64,000 nt of DNA from contig RSEF01000014.1 of assembly GCA_003993805.1 (NCBI GenBank), positions 7,004,931 to 7,068,930 of the forward strand. Reading direction: 5' to 3'. How positions within the stretch are numbered: the first letter of the stretch is position 1; each line of letters starts with the position of its first letter. Shown here piece after piece: positions 12,906-25,900 of the stretch. Both the position numbers and the translations under genes were made by a program. The stretch comes from Himantopus leucocephalus (taxonomy: Eukaryota; Chordata; Aves; Charadriiformes; Recurvirostridae). The notes beneath the pieces were generated by a model that saw only the letters and a program-made list of their open reading frames with translations, was not told the origin of the DNA and did no database searches.

Positions 12906-13569
12906 ACACAAATCCCAAACGCAACATGGGGGTGACAAGGGAGCCCAGGAAGCCCTTGGGAATTTGCGGGGGGGGGGTGCCAGCGAGACGCTGGGCAGGG
13001 CAAAAAGAGCTGTGCAACGGCCACGGGAGCTTCTTGTCCACATGGGAGGAGGAAAAACCCTCTCGCTACTGGGGCAGGAGGGACCAGAGACCCCTCGCCC
13101 AGGACAGAGCCCCCCTTGCCCAGGCCAGCATGAAGCCACCGCTTCCCAGCTGGTGTCTGGGCTGTGCTTGCTCCACCGAAGCCCCGGGGAGCCCCACCGC
13201 GGTGGGGGTCCAGCGCCGGCACCCCCCGCTCAGCCGCGAGGACCCAGGGAGGAGGCAGACCCCCATCCATCCTGCATCCCCAGCCGCTGCATCCCCCCGC
13301 CCCGGACCACCGATTTGGGGGCTGACGGTGGAGCTGCCCCGTTGGTGTCCCTCCTCGGGGGATGCTGAAGCCCAACTGCTCCTCGGCACGCTGTTACTGC
13401 CACAGAGCCGACGGCCCCGGCCTCTGGCAGAGCATCCCTGCTGCTCCTGAGTAAACAGGCCTCCCCCTGCCACCTTCACACCCCCCGGGACAGCCACAGG
13501 TTACTCGCCTTGGCTTCAGCTTCAAGAGCTCCCGGTCCTTTCATCAGCCCGATGGAAAGCCGGCGTGCA

Positions 13570-13592
13570 TACACACGCACACACACGCTCAC
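13570..13592 (+). repeat. CA-rich microsatellite
   Basis: Interrupted (CA)n: ACACACGCACACACACGCTC. Confidence 0.7.
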
Positions 13593-14326
13593 CTGCTGCA
13601 GGCACTGGCTATGTCACGCTCGCAACCTCTCCTCCCATCTTGTTCCCTCACTTTTCCCCCGTTAAGAGCTGCCGGGGGGGGGTTTCTTTCCACCTCTGAG
13701 GGTCCTTTTCTCCACCCTGCCTCTCTCTGCTTCTCCAGGGGCCGGAGGGTGAGGAGGGGAGATGGGGGGGGAGCGTTGCTTCTCCCCTCCTGTTTGGCAC
13801 ACCGGCCCGAGGAGGAGCTTCCACACACCACGAGGGCGAACGGAAGGGGGGACCTTTGCGGTCCAGGATGGGGATGCGGGCGGCAGCCCCGGCCATGGAT
13901 TTTGGCGCGGGCAGGAGAGCAGAGGGGGCAGCGAGCCGGGTCTGCCCCGGTCCTTCTGCCCCCGCGACAGGCTGAAGGTCACTGAACACCCGTGGGCCAA
14001 AAAAGCCAAAAGGATGAGAGCAGGCTCCGGTCCGTGGGCTGGGGTCAGCAGGCGGGATGCTGGTGGCTTTGGAGGAGCAGAGCTCCGCTGCTTTGAAAGC
14101 CAACGTTACATCAGATCCGGCTGATGGCGTCTGAGCTCCTGGGGTATCGGCAGCCCGAGTAAAATGGGAGTCGGGAGGAGGAAACAGCTCGTGTTGGGGG
14201 GGACCACGGGAGCAGCAAGAGCATCCCGGCAAGAGACTGGGCTCAGACAGAACAGGAGCTGGGGCTGACCTTCCACAGCAGGCAGGGCCCTGGGCTGCGG
14301 CAACCATTCGGGGCTCCTCAGCCACA

Positions 14327-14370
14327 CCTGGAGCGAGTGTCCGAGCCCTGGAGCGAGTGTCCTAGCCCTG
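14327..14370 (+). repeat. Two-copy 20-21-bp tandem repeat
   Basis: The unit CTGGAGCGAGTGTCCGAGCC is followed by CTGGAGCGAGTGTCCTAGCC. Confidence 0.8.
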
Positions 14371-14682
14371 GCGACGGCGCAGGAGCTGTTCAGATGAGGG
14401 CTCGCTCTCAGTAACACCCACACACAGAGATTTCCTCTCTTACCGCTGTCCTTTCACCCTTCTGCATCTCTGAGCACGGGCGCTTCGCTCCCGGGGGTTC
14501 TGGTCCCGTCCCCCTGCCCCGGCTCATCCCCGACCCACCAGGGCTGGGGAAGGGAGAGGAGACCACGGGCACGGGGTGTTCACCGCCCACCGCCGACCCT
14601 GAGGGCTGGGGTGGGATGGAGCCGGCCCCATGATGCACCCGGAGAGCAGGGGGTAGGGAGGGGACACAGCTTCCCCACGCAT

Positions 14683-14702
14683 CTGTCCGTCCGTCCGTCC
14701 GC
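14683..14702 (+). repeat. (GTCC)n microsatellite
   Basis: Four tandem GTCC units (CTGTCCGTCCGTCCGTCCGC). Confidence 0.9.
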
Positions 14703-15870
14703 TATCCCATCAGCACGGCAGCCCCCGCTACACACACGGGCTGCAAAAACGTTAATAATCATCATCAGAACAGCCCTTTCGTTTTCTTTCGATATGAAAA
14801 TAAACCACCGCTGTTTGCAGAAGGTTCTCATTTAGGCAAACATCTGGAGTCAGCACTTCTCCCCCCAAAGGGCAGTGGAGGGTTCAGAGGATAACAGCCC
14901 ATGTGCCGGGGAGGAAGAGGAGGAGGAAGGAGCCAATTCACCCTGTCCCCAGGAGAAGGGACGCAGCACGTTCCTGTGCAGTGTCTGCTACCCGGCCTCA
15001 AGCGAGCGAGGCACCGTCCCTCCTGGGGCGAAGGGTGCAAACCCCCGTGGCACCCCGACCCGGAGAACCGCCCCTCCAGGTCCCAAAAGCCGTGGGCGCC
15101 AAGCAGGTCATGGCGATGCCCGAGGTTCCGCCAGGGCCAAGGGGACACCCAGGTTTGGCTGCTGGGAAGGACTCTGGGGACCCGAGGGGACAGGAGGAGG
15201 AGCAGGGATGCTCCTGGTCCCTTGGTCTGTGGGTGAGTGGGGAAAAGGGCTCACAGAGGGGCAGCACATCTGGGGACACGGGCTGGTGTCACAGCCCAGC
15301 CAGGGGATGTCACCCCCTTTTTTCCAGGTCCTTCTGGACCTTCTTCCAGATCCTCCAAGGGCCCCAGGGCAGGAGCGTCCCCCCAGCCAGCAACACCTGG
15401 GGTGCAAGCGAAGCGCCTGGGGGGGCTCGCAGGTGAGGAAGGGTCCCGTCCCTCCCTGGCAGGTCCCCAGAAGCCGACAGGACACTCGGGGCCGGCATGG
15501 GGTGCATGAGCAGGACTCTGCGCCGGCTTGGACGGTCGCCGCACAGGCTGCGGTGACACCGGGCTGCAGTGACATCTGCTGGGCTCCCACTCGAGGAAAC
15601 CCTCCGGGCTCCGCGTTTCCAGCCCCAAGACCACCCTGATCCTCTCCAGCTCCCGTTCAGACACCTCCGCACCCCGTCCCCCACCACCAGCTCCAGGCAA
15701 AGCCCCCAAACCACTGCAGCCAGGGGAGAGGGGCAGCATCACACCCCCCCTCCTCACCCTGGGGAGGGGTCCCAGGGGGGTCCCAGTGCTCCCAGAAAGA
15801 CCAAAAAGCTGAAAAACCTGCATTAAGGGAGAAAAACGCTCAAATTAGGAGTGGGGGTAGGGATGGGGCT

Positions 15871-16030
15871 TGGGGGGGAGGGTTGTTTATCTAGAGCTGA
15901 TTTTGATTTTCGTCTTTCAAATATCAGCAGGATGCTGAGCCTCGCCTCATTATGCAAATAGAAGCAATTAGAGCTCACCCAGGCTCTGCCCACGTGATGG
16001 GTTTATGGCACTCGCAGAAATCCTTCCTGC
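15871..16030. promoter_or_regulatory. Island with octamer, TAATT-type site and E-box
   Basis: A perfect ATGCAAAT octamer (15952-15959) is followed by CAATTA (15965-15970) and CACGTG (15991-15996), preceded by TTGATTTTCGTCTTTCAAAT. This combination fits a POU/homeodomain/bHLH enhancer, inferred only. Confidence 0.4.
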
Positions 16031-18040
16031 TACATGAGAGGAATAACAACAGCTCCCCTGCACCGGCTCCAGCCCTGCCACGGCCGGGAACCCGCGATGG
16101 TTTGGTAAGGGGAGTCCCAGAGACAGGACAAGCCCTCCCATCACCACCCCCGGGGCCTTTCAAAGCCCTCGGAGAAGGGTTTTCCCAAGGAAGAGCTTCC
16201 CCTTCTTCCATGGAGGCACCAGCCCTGCCAGAAGAAAGTCGTCTCCCTCTCGAGATGGGAGAGAAGGAAGGATGGAGGGGGAGAGCATCGCTGGGAGTGA
16301 CTCGAAAGCCTTTTTCTCCACCAAGTCAGAAAGTCAGCCCCTAGCAGGGCATCACTGCGCTTTTGGGCTGGTGTCCCAGTGGATGTGCTTTGCTGAACAC
16401 CACCAGAAAGGGGCAAAGCAAAAATACCGAAATTTCCTGAACTGGGCTTAAAAGGCAAAGAAAACTCACCCAGACACACCACAGCAGCCCCAGTCCCACC
16501 TCGGCTGCAGAAGGACGCCAGCGCGGGGGGCCGGTGGCAGGAGGCACGGTGGTGGCTCTGGTCCCCATCCAGTTCTTCACCTCCCCAAAGGCACGCGCCA
16601 ACCTGCAGGGACCAGACACGCGAGCATAAATCAGGCGCGACTCCCATAAATCCATCATCTTCCTCCTGATTTACATCAAGGTAGCCAGGAGGATTTATTC
16701 CCAGTACCTGCCTCCAGTTTCCCACCCCCAGAGGAGCATGTAAAAAAAACCAAACCAAAACAAAAAAACCCATGGGATCTCTGAATATTGATCTCTCTCC
16801 TAAATCTTTTTTTTTTTTTTTCCTGCTTTTGGATGCAAATGGAGATTGATGAGCCCAGGCAGGCGGCTCCTCACCTCTGAGGGCAATTTCTATCTGTGTT
16901 CCCGGGGAGAGGAATGAGCAGCGGGGTGCCCGCAAGTCCTGCTCCACAGAGGCCATCACCCATGGCCAGGGGAGAGCTGCCAGGAACCTGGTTCAGCCCG
17001 GAGGTCCTTGCTGCGGAGCAGAGTGGGCTGAGAGACATCATCACGGACCGTTTCGCAGCATTACCGCATTTGAGCTAGCGAGCATCCTGCAGGAAACCTC
17101 CGTCCTGCATCCCTGTTCTGACTCCATCCCTGACTCCATCCCCACACCGGCTGCTCTTTCCAGGGCTCATAGGTGGGAAGAGCACCCAGGGAGCCCTTTC
17201 CGTCTCCCCCAACTAGAGCCGCTCAGGCTCACATCGCGAGGCAGCGTGTGATCACCACGGAGAGATGTATTTCCGCAGCCATGGGATGGTCTGGGAGTAC
17301 GACCCTCATCCCTGCCCTGAAGGATGCACGTGCGACCCAAAGCTGTAGGAGCCGCGCACCACCCAGGTACCTGCAGCGTGGCTGGAGCTGCCTTGGGGTA
17401 CCCCCACGTTGCCCCCAAAAGAGAGATGCTTGCTCAAAGCTTCTCCACACACTGAAAACACTCAGCGGCACCGTATGCGACACCAGACACGGAGATGAAG
17501 ACCCTCCTTGGTGCTACCACTGGAGGATGGGGTACGGCTCAGCCGTCGGCACTCCAGACCTGAGCTGTCTTTTTCCCAAGGACCTGATGCTTTCCAGACC
17601 TGTCCCTAAGGCGTGTGGGCAGGGGCTGTAATGGGGGCACTGATCCTGCAGGCAGGCTGCTTCGGAGAGACTCCTGCACAGGGCGCAGGACCCCATCAGG
17701 AAGATGCCTTCACCTCCCGAGGGGACTCACGCCAGGGCTTGGCCACACCACGGGGAAGCGGGACGGCTCCGGCGCAGCCAAAAAAAGAGGGGTCAGGTCC
17801 CGACAACGCCAGGGCTTGGCACACAGACTGCTCTGCCCCTCACCTGTGGGGCCGCAGAGGAGCCGAGGAACCGCGTAGGGCAGGAGTCAGCTTCACGGAG
17901 CCGCTTCCCTGCCGGCGGTGCAGGCAACGGGAGCCGGGAGCCACCGGGAAAGGGCTGAGTCAGCACCAGGAGAGTCGCCCCCAGCCAGGCCGTTTGGCAG
18001 GCAAAGGTTGGGAAGGAGCTCTTCTTCCCTAACAAGGCCG
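16031..18040. other. GC-rich non-coding DNA
   Basis: T-run at about 16807-16821 and a 12-bp tandem duplication (TGACTCCATCCC) at about 17119-17142. No gene recognised. Confidence 0.55.
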
Positions 18041-18245
18041 AGCGAATAATTCACAGCGGATAAATAATTCACCAGGACTTTAGCCTTCCTCTGGCAGCTG
18101 ATTGTCTGCGAGCTGTTAGCAATTATCCCGTATTTATTTGCGATCCTGAATTTTTAGTTGAATTATTCAGACAAGTCGTTGTTGGGCTGAGGAAAAGCCC
18201 GAGGAAAAGAGGCGATACCTGAAACGACAGGAAAAATCATCGTCA
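18041..18245. promoter_or_regulatory. AT-rich island
   Basis: AATAATTCACAGCGGATAAA with a second AATAATTCAC, then GTTAGCAATTATCCC and GTTGAATTATTCAGAC. A 10-bp motif (AATAATTCAC) is repeated in 20 bp. Confidence 0.3.
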
Positions 18246-19719
18246 GGATGAGTCCGTGGCTCGGGAAGACACGGTGTTGTTACGATTATTTAGCATCTGT
18301 AGTGCAAGAAATACCCAGAGCTGCAACGGGCCCCGGAGGCGATGCAGAAGTGAGCGGATGGATGCAGAGGAGGCACCGGATCATTGGATTTCCACCACCC
18401 AGCTCCACTTCCAGCCAAGAGCCCCTGGACATCCCTTGGTTTTCTGTTTCCTACCAGCAAATTCATCTGCCGGGAGATTCGTAGAAGAGGACGCCGAAGG
18501 AAAGACGGCGCGAGCAAAGTAAATTCACATTTCTGTTTGGATGAATATCTCCAAAATTGTTTTAATGAGGTGTCTCCCTGGTTCATTCAGCGGCAGGACT
18601 GCTCAGTGGCTCTTCCGCAGCCACACAAGCCCACGTGGTGGGGACACCCACACGCCTCTTAACTCATCCAGAGTCATCAGCCCCAGGGCTTGGTCCCCAC
18701 CTCCCGCACACAAACCAGAGCTGTCCCATGGAGACGCACAGAGAGGGGTCTGGAGGGGGGGGAAAAACCCAATATACTCAGTTCAAGAAAAAAAAAAAGA
18801 CATTTTCTTGAGCAATGAAGCAATGCTTCTAGCAGAAAGGAAGAGGAACAGGATTGGAGGGATGCAGGGATGCAGCAACAACCTCGTGCTGTGGCTCCTC
18901 GGGCTCCGGCTGCTGGACCCGGTCCTGCTCCCGGGCACGTTTGGCTCTTCCCCTAGACCAGAGCAGAAGACCCTCCACAGCAGCGAGAGCACCAGCTTCT
19001 GACCCTTGCCCAGGCAGCTCCCTCTCCTTTTCATTCCCAGAAGACACTGATGAAGGAGAAGACTCAAACCACACAATGCAGCCTGCCACCTTTCCCGAGA
19101 CACGGCCATGGACGCTCAGCTAGCAGCTGGGCTGGAATCACCTTTCTTCAATGAGAAACAGCAATAACCCACCCTACTGCAAGCTACAGGACCCTAAACC
19201 TCCCCACCTGCAGAGAAAAGCTTGGCAGGTGACTCCTGAAAACACCCAGACATACTGAAGAGTCTAATAATAATAACGGCAACAACAAGAACATCATCAT
19301 CAACAAATACAAACTCATAGTTGGGTTATTTTTAACCCATCTCATGATTTTAAGGCTTTAACTCACATTTTCTGGCTCCTTGGGGCTAGTGACCCAGCAC
19401 TCCGAGGCTGGCGGTGACTGTCCCAGCAGTGTGACCAAGGGTTCTTGTCCCTTCCCATGGTGGACAGCAGCTTTGGCAGAGGTGGCGACCATGTTCCTAC
19501 CTTCCCAGGCCCACTCCGGGCACCACAGCAGCTCATAGTGCCCAGGGACCAGAGCAAACGCCTCTCCCAGCTGGCTTGGAGAGCTGGTGTCCCAGTCCAC
19601 GCTGCCACCATCCCTGCTCATGGCACAAAGCATCCCCCCGAGCCAGGAGCTTCAGCAAACTCCCATCCTCCACCAACCACGGCTTTGCAAGACTCCTGAA
19701 TTAACAAACCCCTCTCAGT
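18246..19719. other. Mixed non-coding DNA
   Basis: No gene recognised. Includes a 12-bp A-run near 18788. Confidence 0.5.
19265..19312 (+). repeat. Trinucleotide-rich tract (AAT/CAA/ATC)
   Basis: Successive short runs of TAA, AAC and ATC triplets. Low complexity only. Confidence 0.7.
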
Positions 19720-19930
19720 GAGCCAACTGCTATAGGCTCCGGATCAATGAAATAGGTAAAAAGAAGAAAAGCGAAAGAAATTTGCATGACTGTTCCCTGA
19801 CAGATGTTTCGTTACGCAAAAGGAACACACCTCCTCCAACTGGGCTGAGATCCTCAGCAATAATAAGCATTTCTTCTATTTTCTCTTGAATTTCTGGTCA
19901 TGCATTTAAAATTACTTGAAAGAAAAAAAG
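19720..19930. promoter_or_regulatory. AT-rich island with an octamer
   Basis: Perfect ATTTGCAT (19780-19787), then CAATAATAAGCATTTC and CATGCATTTAAAATTAC. Putative enhancer. Confidence 0.3.
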
Positions 19931-22900
19931 TGATGCCTTAGGGAGATGCTAACTCGGAGGCACGGTCCCCTGGAGAGGTGTATGGAGAAGAAGGAGGTAC
20001 CAGACCAATGCAAACTGCTTTCTGGGCTGCCAGAGCCTGCCCAAAGCAGGATGAAGCCCACAGGAGGGTTTTCCCACTGCCCAGAAGGGACGTGCTCGTG
20101 GGTGTCACACACTGCCTTCCTCCACGTCTTGCTCCTCACCCTCACCTGGCTCCTGCCAGCTCCCGGGATGTTCAGGCAAGCGGCCCTCAGCCTGCAGCCA
20201 TCTCCATTTCAGCTGGGACAGCTCGGACAGATGGTCTTGGTGAGTTAATCCACGTCATTTAGCCCAAATTTGATGAGGGAGCGATTTATTACACACTGCA
20301 AACTGTCAGGGGTGGCAGCGAGCCGGCAGGAGCAGCAGCTGGCATCCCTGGCAGGAGGGGAGACACGGGCAGAGGTTTGGGCACGGGGGCACGACCCTGG
20401 GGCTGAGGTTGGGAAGTCCGGGAAAGTTTCCTCCTCCCCACTGAGGCTGCCCGGGTGCCTTCGTGGGGCAGGGGCTGGGTGGGAAGACTGGCGGTAGAAA
20501 AAGCCATTGAGCGCTGGGAAGGGGAGGCGGCAGCCAGGAAGGGCGGGTGGGGACATTGGGGACCCCCTGACCAGCTCACACCAAGCATCTCTTCAGGTAT
20601 CAAGTGGGTCATTGGGTCATGCCTCTCCAGTGCTTGCTTGGTTTCCCTGCCCATTGCCTTGGCTGTATCCCCTTTCCCCAGGGTACTCTTGGAAGGACAA
20701 AAGAGACATCAGCGTGGACTTATCTCACCAGCCTTCCTCTACAGAGCCCACTGCAGGATAAGCAGGGGTCTCCAACTTTCCCGGTGTGTCATCCCGATGG
20801 CCACCAGCTCCTGAGATCACATCCTACCATACCAGGTGGGAGTCCAGAGCTCAGTGTCCTACGTGTCTACTGCTGACAAAGCAGGAAGACCCAAAGCATA
20901 TGGTTAACCTGTGCACCCACCAGGACCTTCCAGGCAGATGGCAGGAGGAGGCTTTCCTAACGGCAAGAAGACGGATAACCATTTCCAAAGGGTCTTCCTA
21001 GCTCCATCCCTCATGGATCACACTTGCTCAGGGTCCTTCCCACTTACCAACTCTTCCTTTCTCCACTACCCAAACATGATCCAGTTCTCCTCTGAAGCTA
21101 CCATTCCTCCTCTTCCTCTCTGCAAGGCTCCCATTGCACCCACCTGAGTTGCAACATCAGCCCAGCGAGCCCAACGTCCCAGTGTCTTCACCCAGCCCCT
21201 GCCTGGAGGGTTGGTGGTTTTGCTCTGGCACTGGCTCTGCCGAAGGGCGCTGGCTGCCGGGAAGGCTGCCCAGGAGCAAGGACAAAGCAGTGTCACAAGC
21301 TGTGGTGGTGGGGACGTCTGCCTGGGGAGAGGGTTGGGGATAAGACCTAAAGCAACCACAGAAGCAACCTCGGCATCCACCCCACCGCCTCAGCCAGGGA
21401 CAGCCCAGCTCAGCCCTTTCCCAGGGTTGGGGTTCCTCCTGCAGACCCTTTCAGGGTGGAGGCTCCTATTGATGCCGGGGGGTCCTGTGGGATCTGCTCG
21501 GCCCCCTGAACACAGCTGGGATGGGGGATGGCACCCAGCAGGTCGTCTGCTGAGTGCAGGAGGGGCCAGGCACTGGCACATAAATACACCGTCCTGGAAG
21601 GAGCCCAAGGTATAATCAGAGAGCAGCCCACAGCCACGGGGAGACCTGCCCCATCCCATCCCATCCCGTCCCGCAGGAGCCGGCTCACCAGGAATGCCCC
21701 ACGTCAGCGCTTCACCAGCGATAAATAAGGGAGGAACGTGGCAGCTCTGGCCCCCAGGATCTGCCAGGCTTCTCCATCGGAGAGGAAAAACAAGGGCTCT
21801 GGAGATACTGGCACCCTCGCCCCTACCAAGGTTCCTCCTCGGCTACTACCAGCCTAGGGGTGACAGCGAGAGTGCCCAGAGCTGCCTTCTTGCTCCTGTC
21901 TCTGCACGGCCCCGAGGAGGAGGATGGGGCACAGCAAGAGACCCTGAGACCCTCAGGATGGGGGGAGAAGTACAACGAGAAAAAAAAACAGCTTCTGTGC
22001 AAAACCCAGATACTTCCATGCCAGCTGATGTGCAAGGAAAGGAAAGGGAGGGGGGAGAAAGGCAGCAGCTGAGATTTTGGAGAACAATGTGGGGAGAAAA
22101 AAGAAAGAGGGAGGAAGATGAGCGCGGTTGAATCGCCCGTGCTTGTCAGCCCTTTTTGGGGGGAGGGCGGCGGGAAGGTTAGTGATCAGCCAGATCTGAA
22201 ACCAGACAAAACTATTTCCACATGCCAATAAAACCCCGAGCGCAAAGGGTTTGCAGGGCTCTGGGGCCCCCGCGCTGCCTCTGAAACAAAACAGAAGAGC
22301 TGGGAAGCTCACCCGAGCGGGAGCTTGCGCGTGGAAGGGAGCGCAGTGGTGGCATCTGACCCTTCCTTCCTCCTCATCCTCATCCTCCTCGCCTGCTGCA
22401 GCTCGTCCCTCCCAGCATTGCTCGGTCTGCGTCAAAGGGACACATGGAAAAGCAACCAGGCAGTGCAGACGTCGCGTAGTGGGGCCGGTGATGTCTCACC
22501 TCCCACATGGGTCTGAGAGCTGAGAACCTCAAACTCATCTCACTTCTGTCTTTGGCTGACCCCAGCACATGAGGTCGGGGATCGGAGGGTTGAAAGCATC
22601 CCTGCTGCCACGAAACCAGCCCTTCACATCAGCAGAGCCGAGGCAGCCCCCTCCCCGGGGACGCTGACAGCCCCAGCCCTCCCCATGCTGAGATGGGGAC
22701 CTTCTCCAAGCCACAGCTGAAAGGGACCTGCTGCCACCTGTGTCCCACCACGCACGGACCTTGGCTGAGCCTTTAACTCGCCCACGGCTTAGTCACTGCA
22801 GCCGTAAAACCCGGTGCAATCGCCGAGACCTTGCCAGAGAGGAAAGCAGCTGCCGCCCTGAGCCGCTATAAATCACCGCACCGAAAAGCACGGCACCCAC

Positions 22901-25900
22901 CTCCCCGCTCGTAAATCTGCAGGAGCAGAAACCGAAGCGGCTTATCGGGAGAGGCCACATCGCCGCCCCAGCCCGGCTCAGCCCTCGTGCTGGCCACGTG
23001 GGTCCCCCCTGTCCTCCCACACCTCCCCGGGGAGAGGAAGAGGATGCCCGGTTAATATTAACTGCCAGCAGCGCTCGCAGTGGTATCGGATGAGCAGTGG
23101 GCACCCCGCGTCTGCCGCGCTTTGCACCACCCCGACACTTGCTCCCACGCTCAGGGTAATCGCCGCCTCCATGGCCCCCTTAGGGGAACCACCAGCTCCG
23201 GGCTGAGAACAGATCCGAGCAAACCCTCGGCATGTCCCCAAACCCTCTGTGTGCCCGTACTGTCCCCCAACAACGGTGTTGTGTCTGTCCCCGTATCTCC
23301 ACGCCCTTCCTGCCACTTGGGCAAGACAATGGCCGGGACTCAAGCCCAGTCCCTGAGCCTGGAGGAAACTCTTCATCCTTTGGCCGCTTGCTCAACCAGC
23401 ACAAGGACCGGACAACTGTGACGTTTCCCTCTTTGTTACAAGAGTTTAAGAAACCTTGGACACCTCAATCCCACGGGAACCTCCTGTTCTCTGGTGGGTA
23501 CAGGAGCCAGAACCGAAGGGCAGCGCTGCCATCCCCTCTGGACATGGGAGAGGAGGCCATCGAGGAACACGTCCAAGGACACACCAAGTATGGTCCTTGC
23601 GTACTTTGGGCATGTTTGGAAACTGAAGGGTTTCAGTTCAGAAGGCAGCCTGGAAGTCACTGCCACACTGATCTGTGCTCACGCAACACCAGCGCCCGTC
23701 TCTCCAAGAAAGGCTTCACTTTCACTACGTTAATTAACAGCACAGAAGAAAAATCGAGTGCGGGTCTGTGCCCTGCCCCATCATCCCAGGCAAAACCATC
23801 AGGCTCTGCAGCTCCAGCCGCCCGGAGCCGCTTCCCAGCCTTCCCCATCCTCACGAATCCATGGGTTTCAGCAGAAAACAACAAAAATTCATCTCCAAAA
23901 CGCCCTCGTCTTGCCCCCACTCCCACCCTCCCTCCCGCGCTCATTACCCAGGCGCTATTCTGCTCAGGTCCTCCTGGCGCGCTCATCACCGCAGCATCCC
24001 CGCCGCCAGCAGTGACTAACAGCTGTCACATGTTTGTTCTCTCATCCTTGCCCAGAGGCAGGAAAGTGCCTGCGTGTGTGTACACGCACCCTTCAACACA
24101 CCAACGCAGAAGCCCCAGGTTAAGGCCACCGGCTCATTTCGGTGTAAATCAAGGTTTTGCGAGGTGTTCGCATCAAAGACTGTGTCTCGCCCCGAGAGCA
24201 GAAGGCACTGACCTTGCCGTGGTCTGTGATCTCAAGGTTTGTGCTCTTCCTCACGGAAGAAACATCACCATCACCACAGAGTGTTTGCAAATGCCCAAAC
24301 CTGTCCGGTGCAGCATGCAGCAGACCAAGCCATACCCCGTGCGCTGCAGCGCATCCCTCCAGCCCAGCTCTCCCCGCTGCCCCGACCAGCACCGGCACAC
24401 AGGGCTCAACACCATTCATCGTTCTTGAGCTGACCCGATCCAGGCACTGGGCGATGCTGGCATCAGCAGGGCTGCAGGCAGGGAAGGAATAAGCAAACTG
24501 GGAGTCAGCACGGCATTCCCAGAGGACCAGCGCAGTGGGGACACCCTGAGCATCTTGGTCGTCTCAAAAAAAAAAAGCAGCTCCTGGTAACGTAAGGAGA
24601 GATTGCGTCCCAGTGCTGAGAAGCGAGGCGAGCTGCCCACATCACCTTCACTCCGGTCTGCTGGAACTTATCAGCCCTCTGAGTCACATACACTTAAAGC
24701 TTCCTTCAAATCTTTTAATTATTTCCTTTTTTTTTTAATCCAAGACTGTAAACGGAGCTGGATTCCTGTGGTTAATCCAGCACAGGGTCTGTGCAGTGAA
24801 CCCACCTGCTAACACAGCTCCATCGAGTCATGCAGTCACCGCCACCTCCGCATCCCTCACCAGGGTGAGCTGCAAGTTGTATGTTGGCCATGAGGAGTAG
24901 CTGGCTCTTACTGCGGGCATCCTGCAGCCCACAGAAGGCGGTATGGACCCAGAAGGTCCGCATGGACCCTCCTCGGTAAGGGAGATGTGCAGAAGATCTG
25001 ACCACCTCCAGCCCAGAACAGCTCAAGGAACTGCAGGATTTTGATAGGCGGCATCAGCAAGATGTGAGAGGTGTCACAGCACAGGAAGAGTGCAAACACG
25101 GTCCCCATCATTAGGGAAGAGGAAAGCAACTCAAGGGAGAAATGAGAGACTCCTAGGCCAACGTCAGCAGTAAATTGGGGCTCTAAAACCCATTTAGAGA
25201 GACGTGGTGTAAAGCAAAACACACGTGGGACCAACATTTTGTCACCTACACTCAAAGAGAGTAAGACGATACTGGATTTCCCCAGCACCACCTGACTTTC
25301 TCGAGAAAGGAGGATCAGTCCTGGGATCACAGCTAATCCTGGCACAGCAAGAAATGTCTGCGGCAGCAGCTCTGGGAGGAGAAGACGGTTTCCCCTGGGA
25401 ACTCGGTGACCCTGAGGAGCAGCGCAGTGGAAGGGAGGTGGCCACCAGCAGCACGATGGGGAAGGTGACACGCTCAGCGAGGACAAATTTTGGGTATAAG
25501 GCGGCAGTCTGCATGGAAAGCAGGGAGGCGGGGATGGACCCAGGTGTGTTGGGACATCAGGAGCTGATCGAGAGCCACTGATGGGTGAAAAGTCAAGTGC
25601 AATTTTAAATTTGAGAAGTGTTTGCAGTAAAGGCAGAGGAATACAAGCGCCATTAGACCAGATTCTGGGGGAACTTCATCTGAAAGGCAAATATTTCAAG
25701 GGGAGTAAAATCTTGCAAAGGACAGAAGACCTCCTCCAGCTGAAGAACAGCACTGATCCAAGAAGAAGGGTACAAACCGGCATGACTTTAAGAGCGTGGG
25801 AATTTGAAGTCTGCTCCCAACCATCAGAGCAAGGAGACGCTAACGCAAGCCTGCATAAGGAAAGCAGGTCTTGAAACACCCAAAACAGAGCAGGATCCGT

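Larger units (their letters stand above)
12906..15870. other. GC-rich non-coding DNA
   Basis: Several frames above 150 codons here are Pro/Gly/Ala/Arg-rich and overlap on both strands, as expected from composition. No domain recognised. Confidence 0.55.

Noticed and set aside
14875..15823. Overlapping frames of 160-254 codons on both strands
   Set aside because: Pro/Gly/Ser/Arg-rich translations on both strands at once in GC-rich DNA; no domain, and explained by scarcity of stops.
16141..16959. 272-codon minus-strand frame
   Set aside because: Contains translated A-run (KSRKKKKKD) and no recognisable domain.
25580..25880. AT-richer plus-strand frame of 97 codons, considered as decayed retroelement
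   Set aside because: No reverse-transcriptase, LTR end or CR1 similarity could be recognised.
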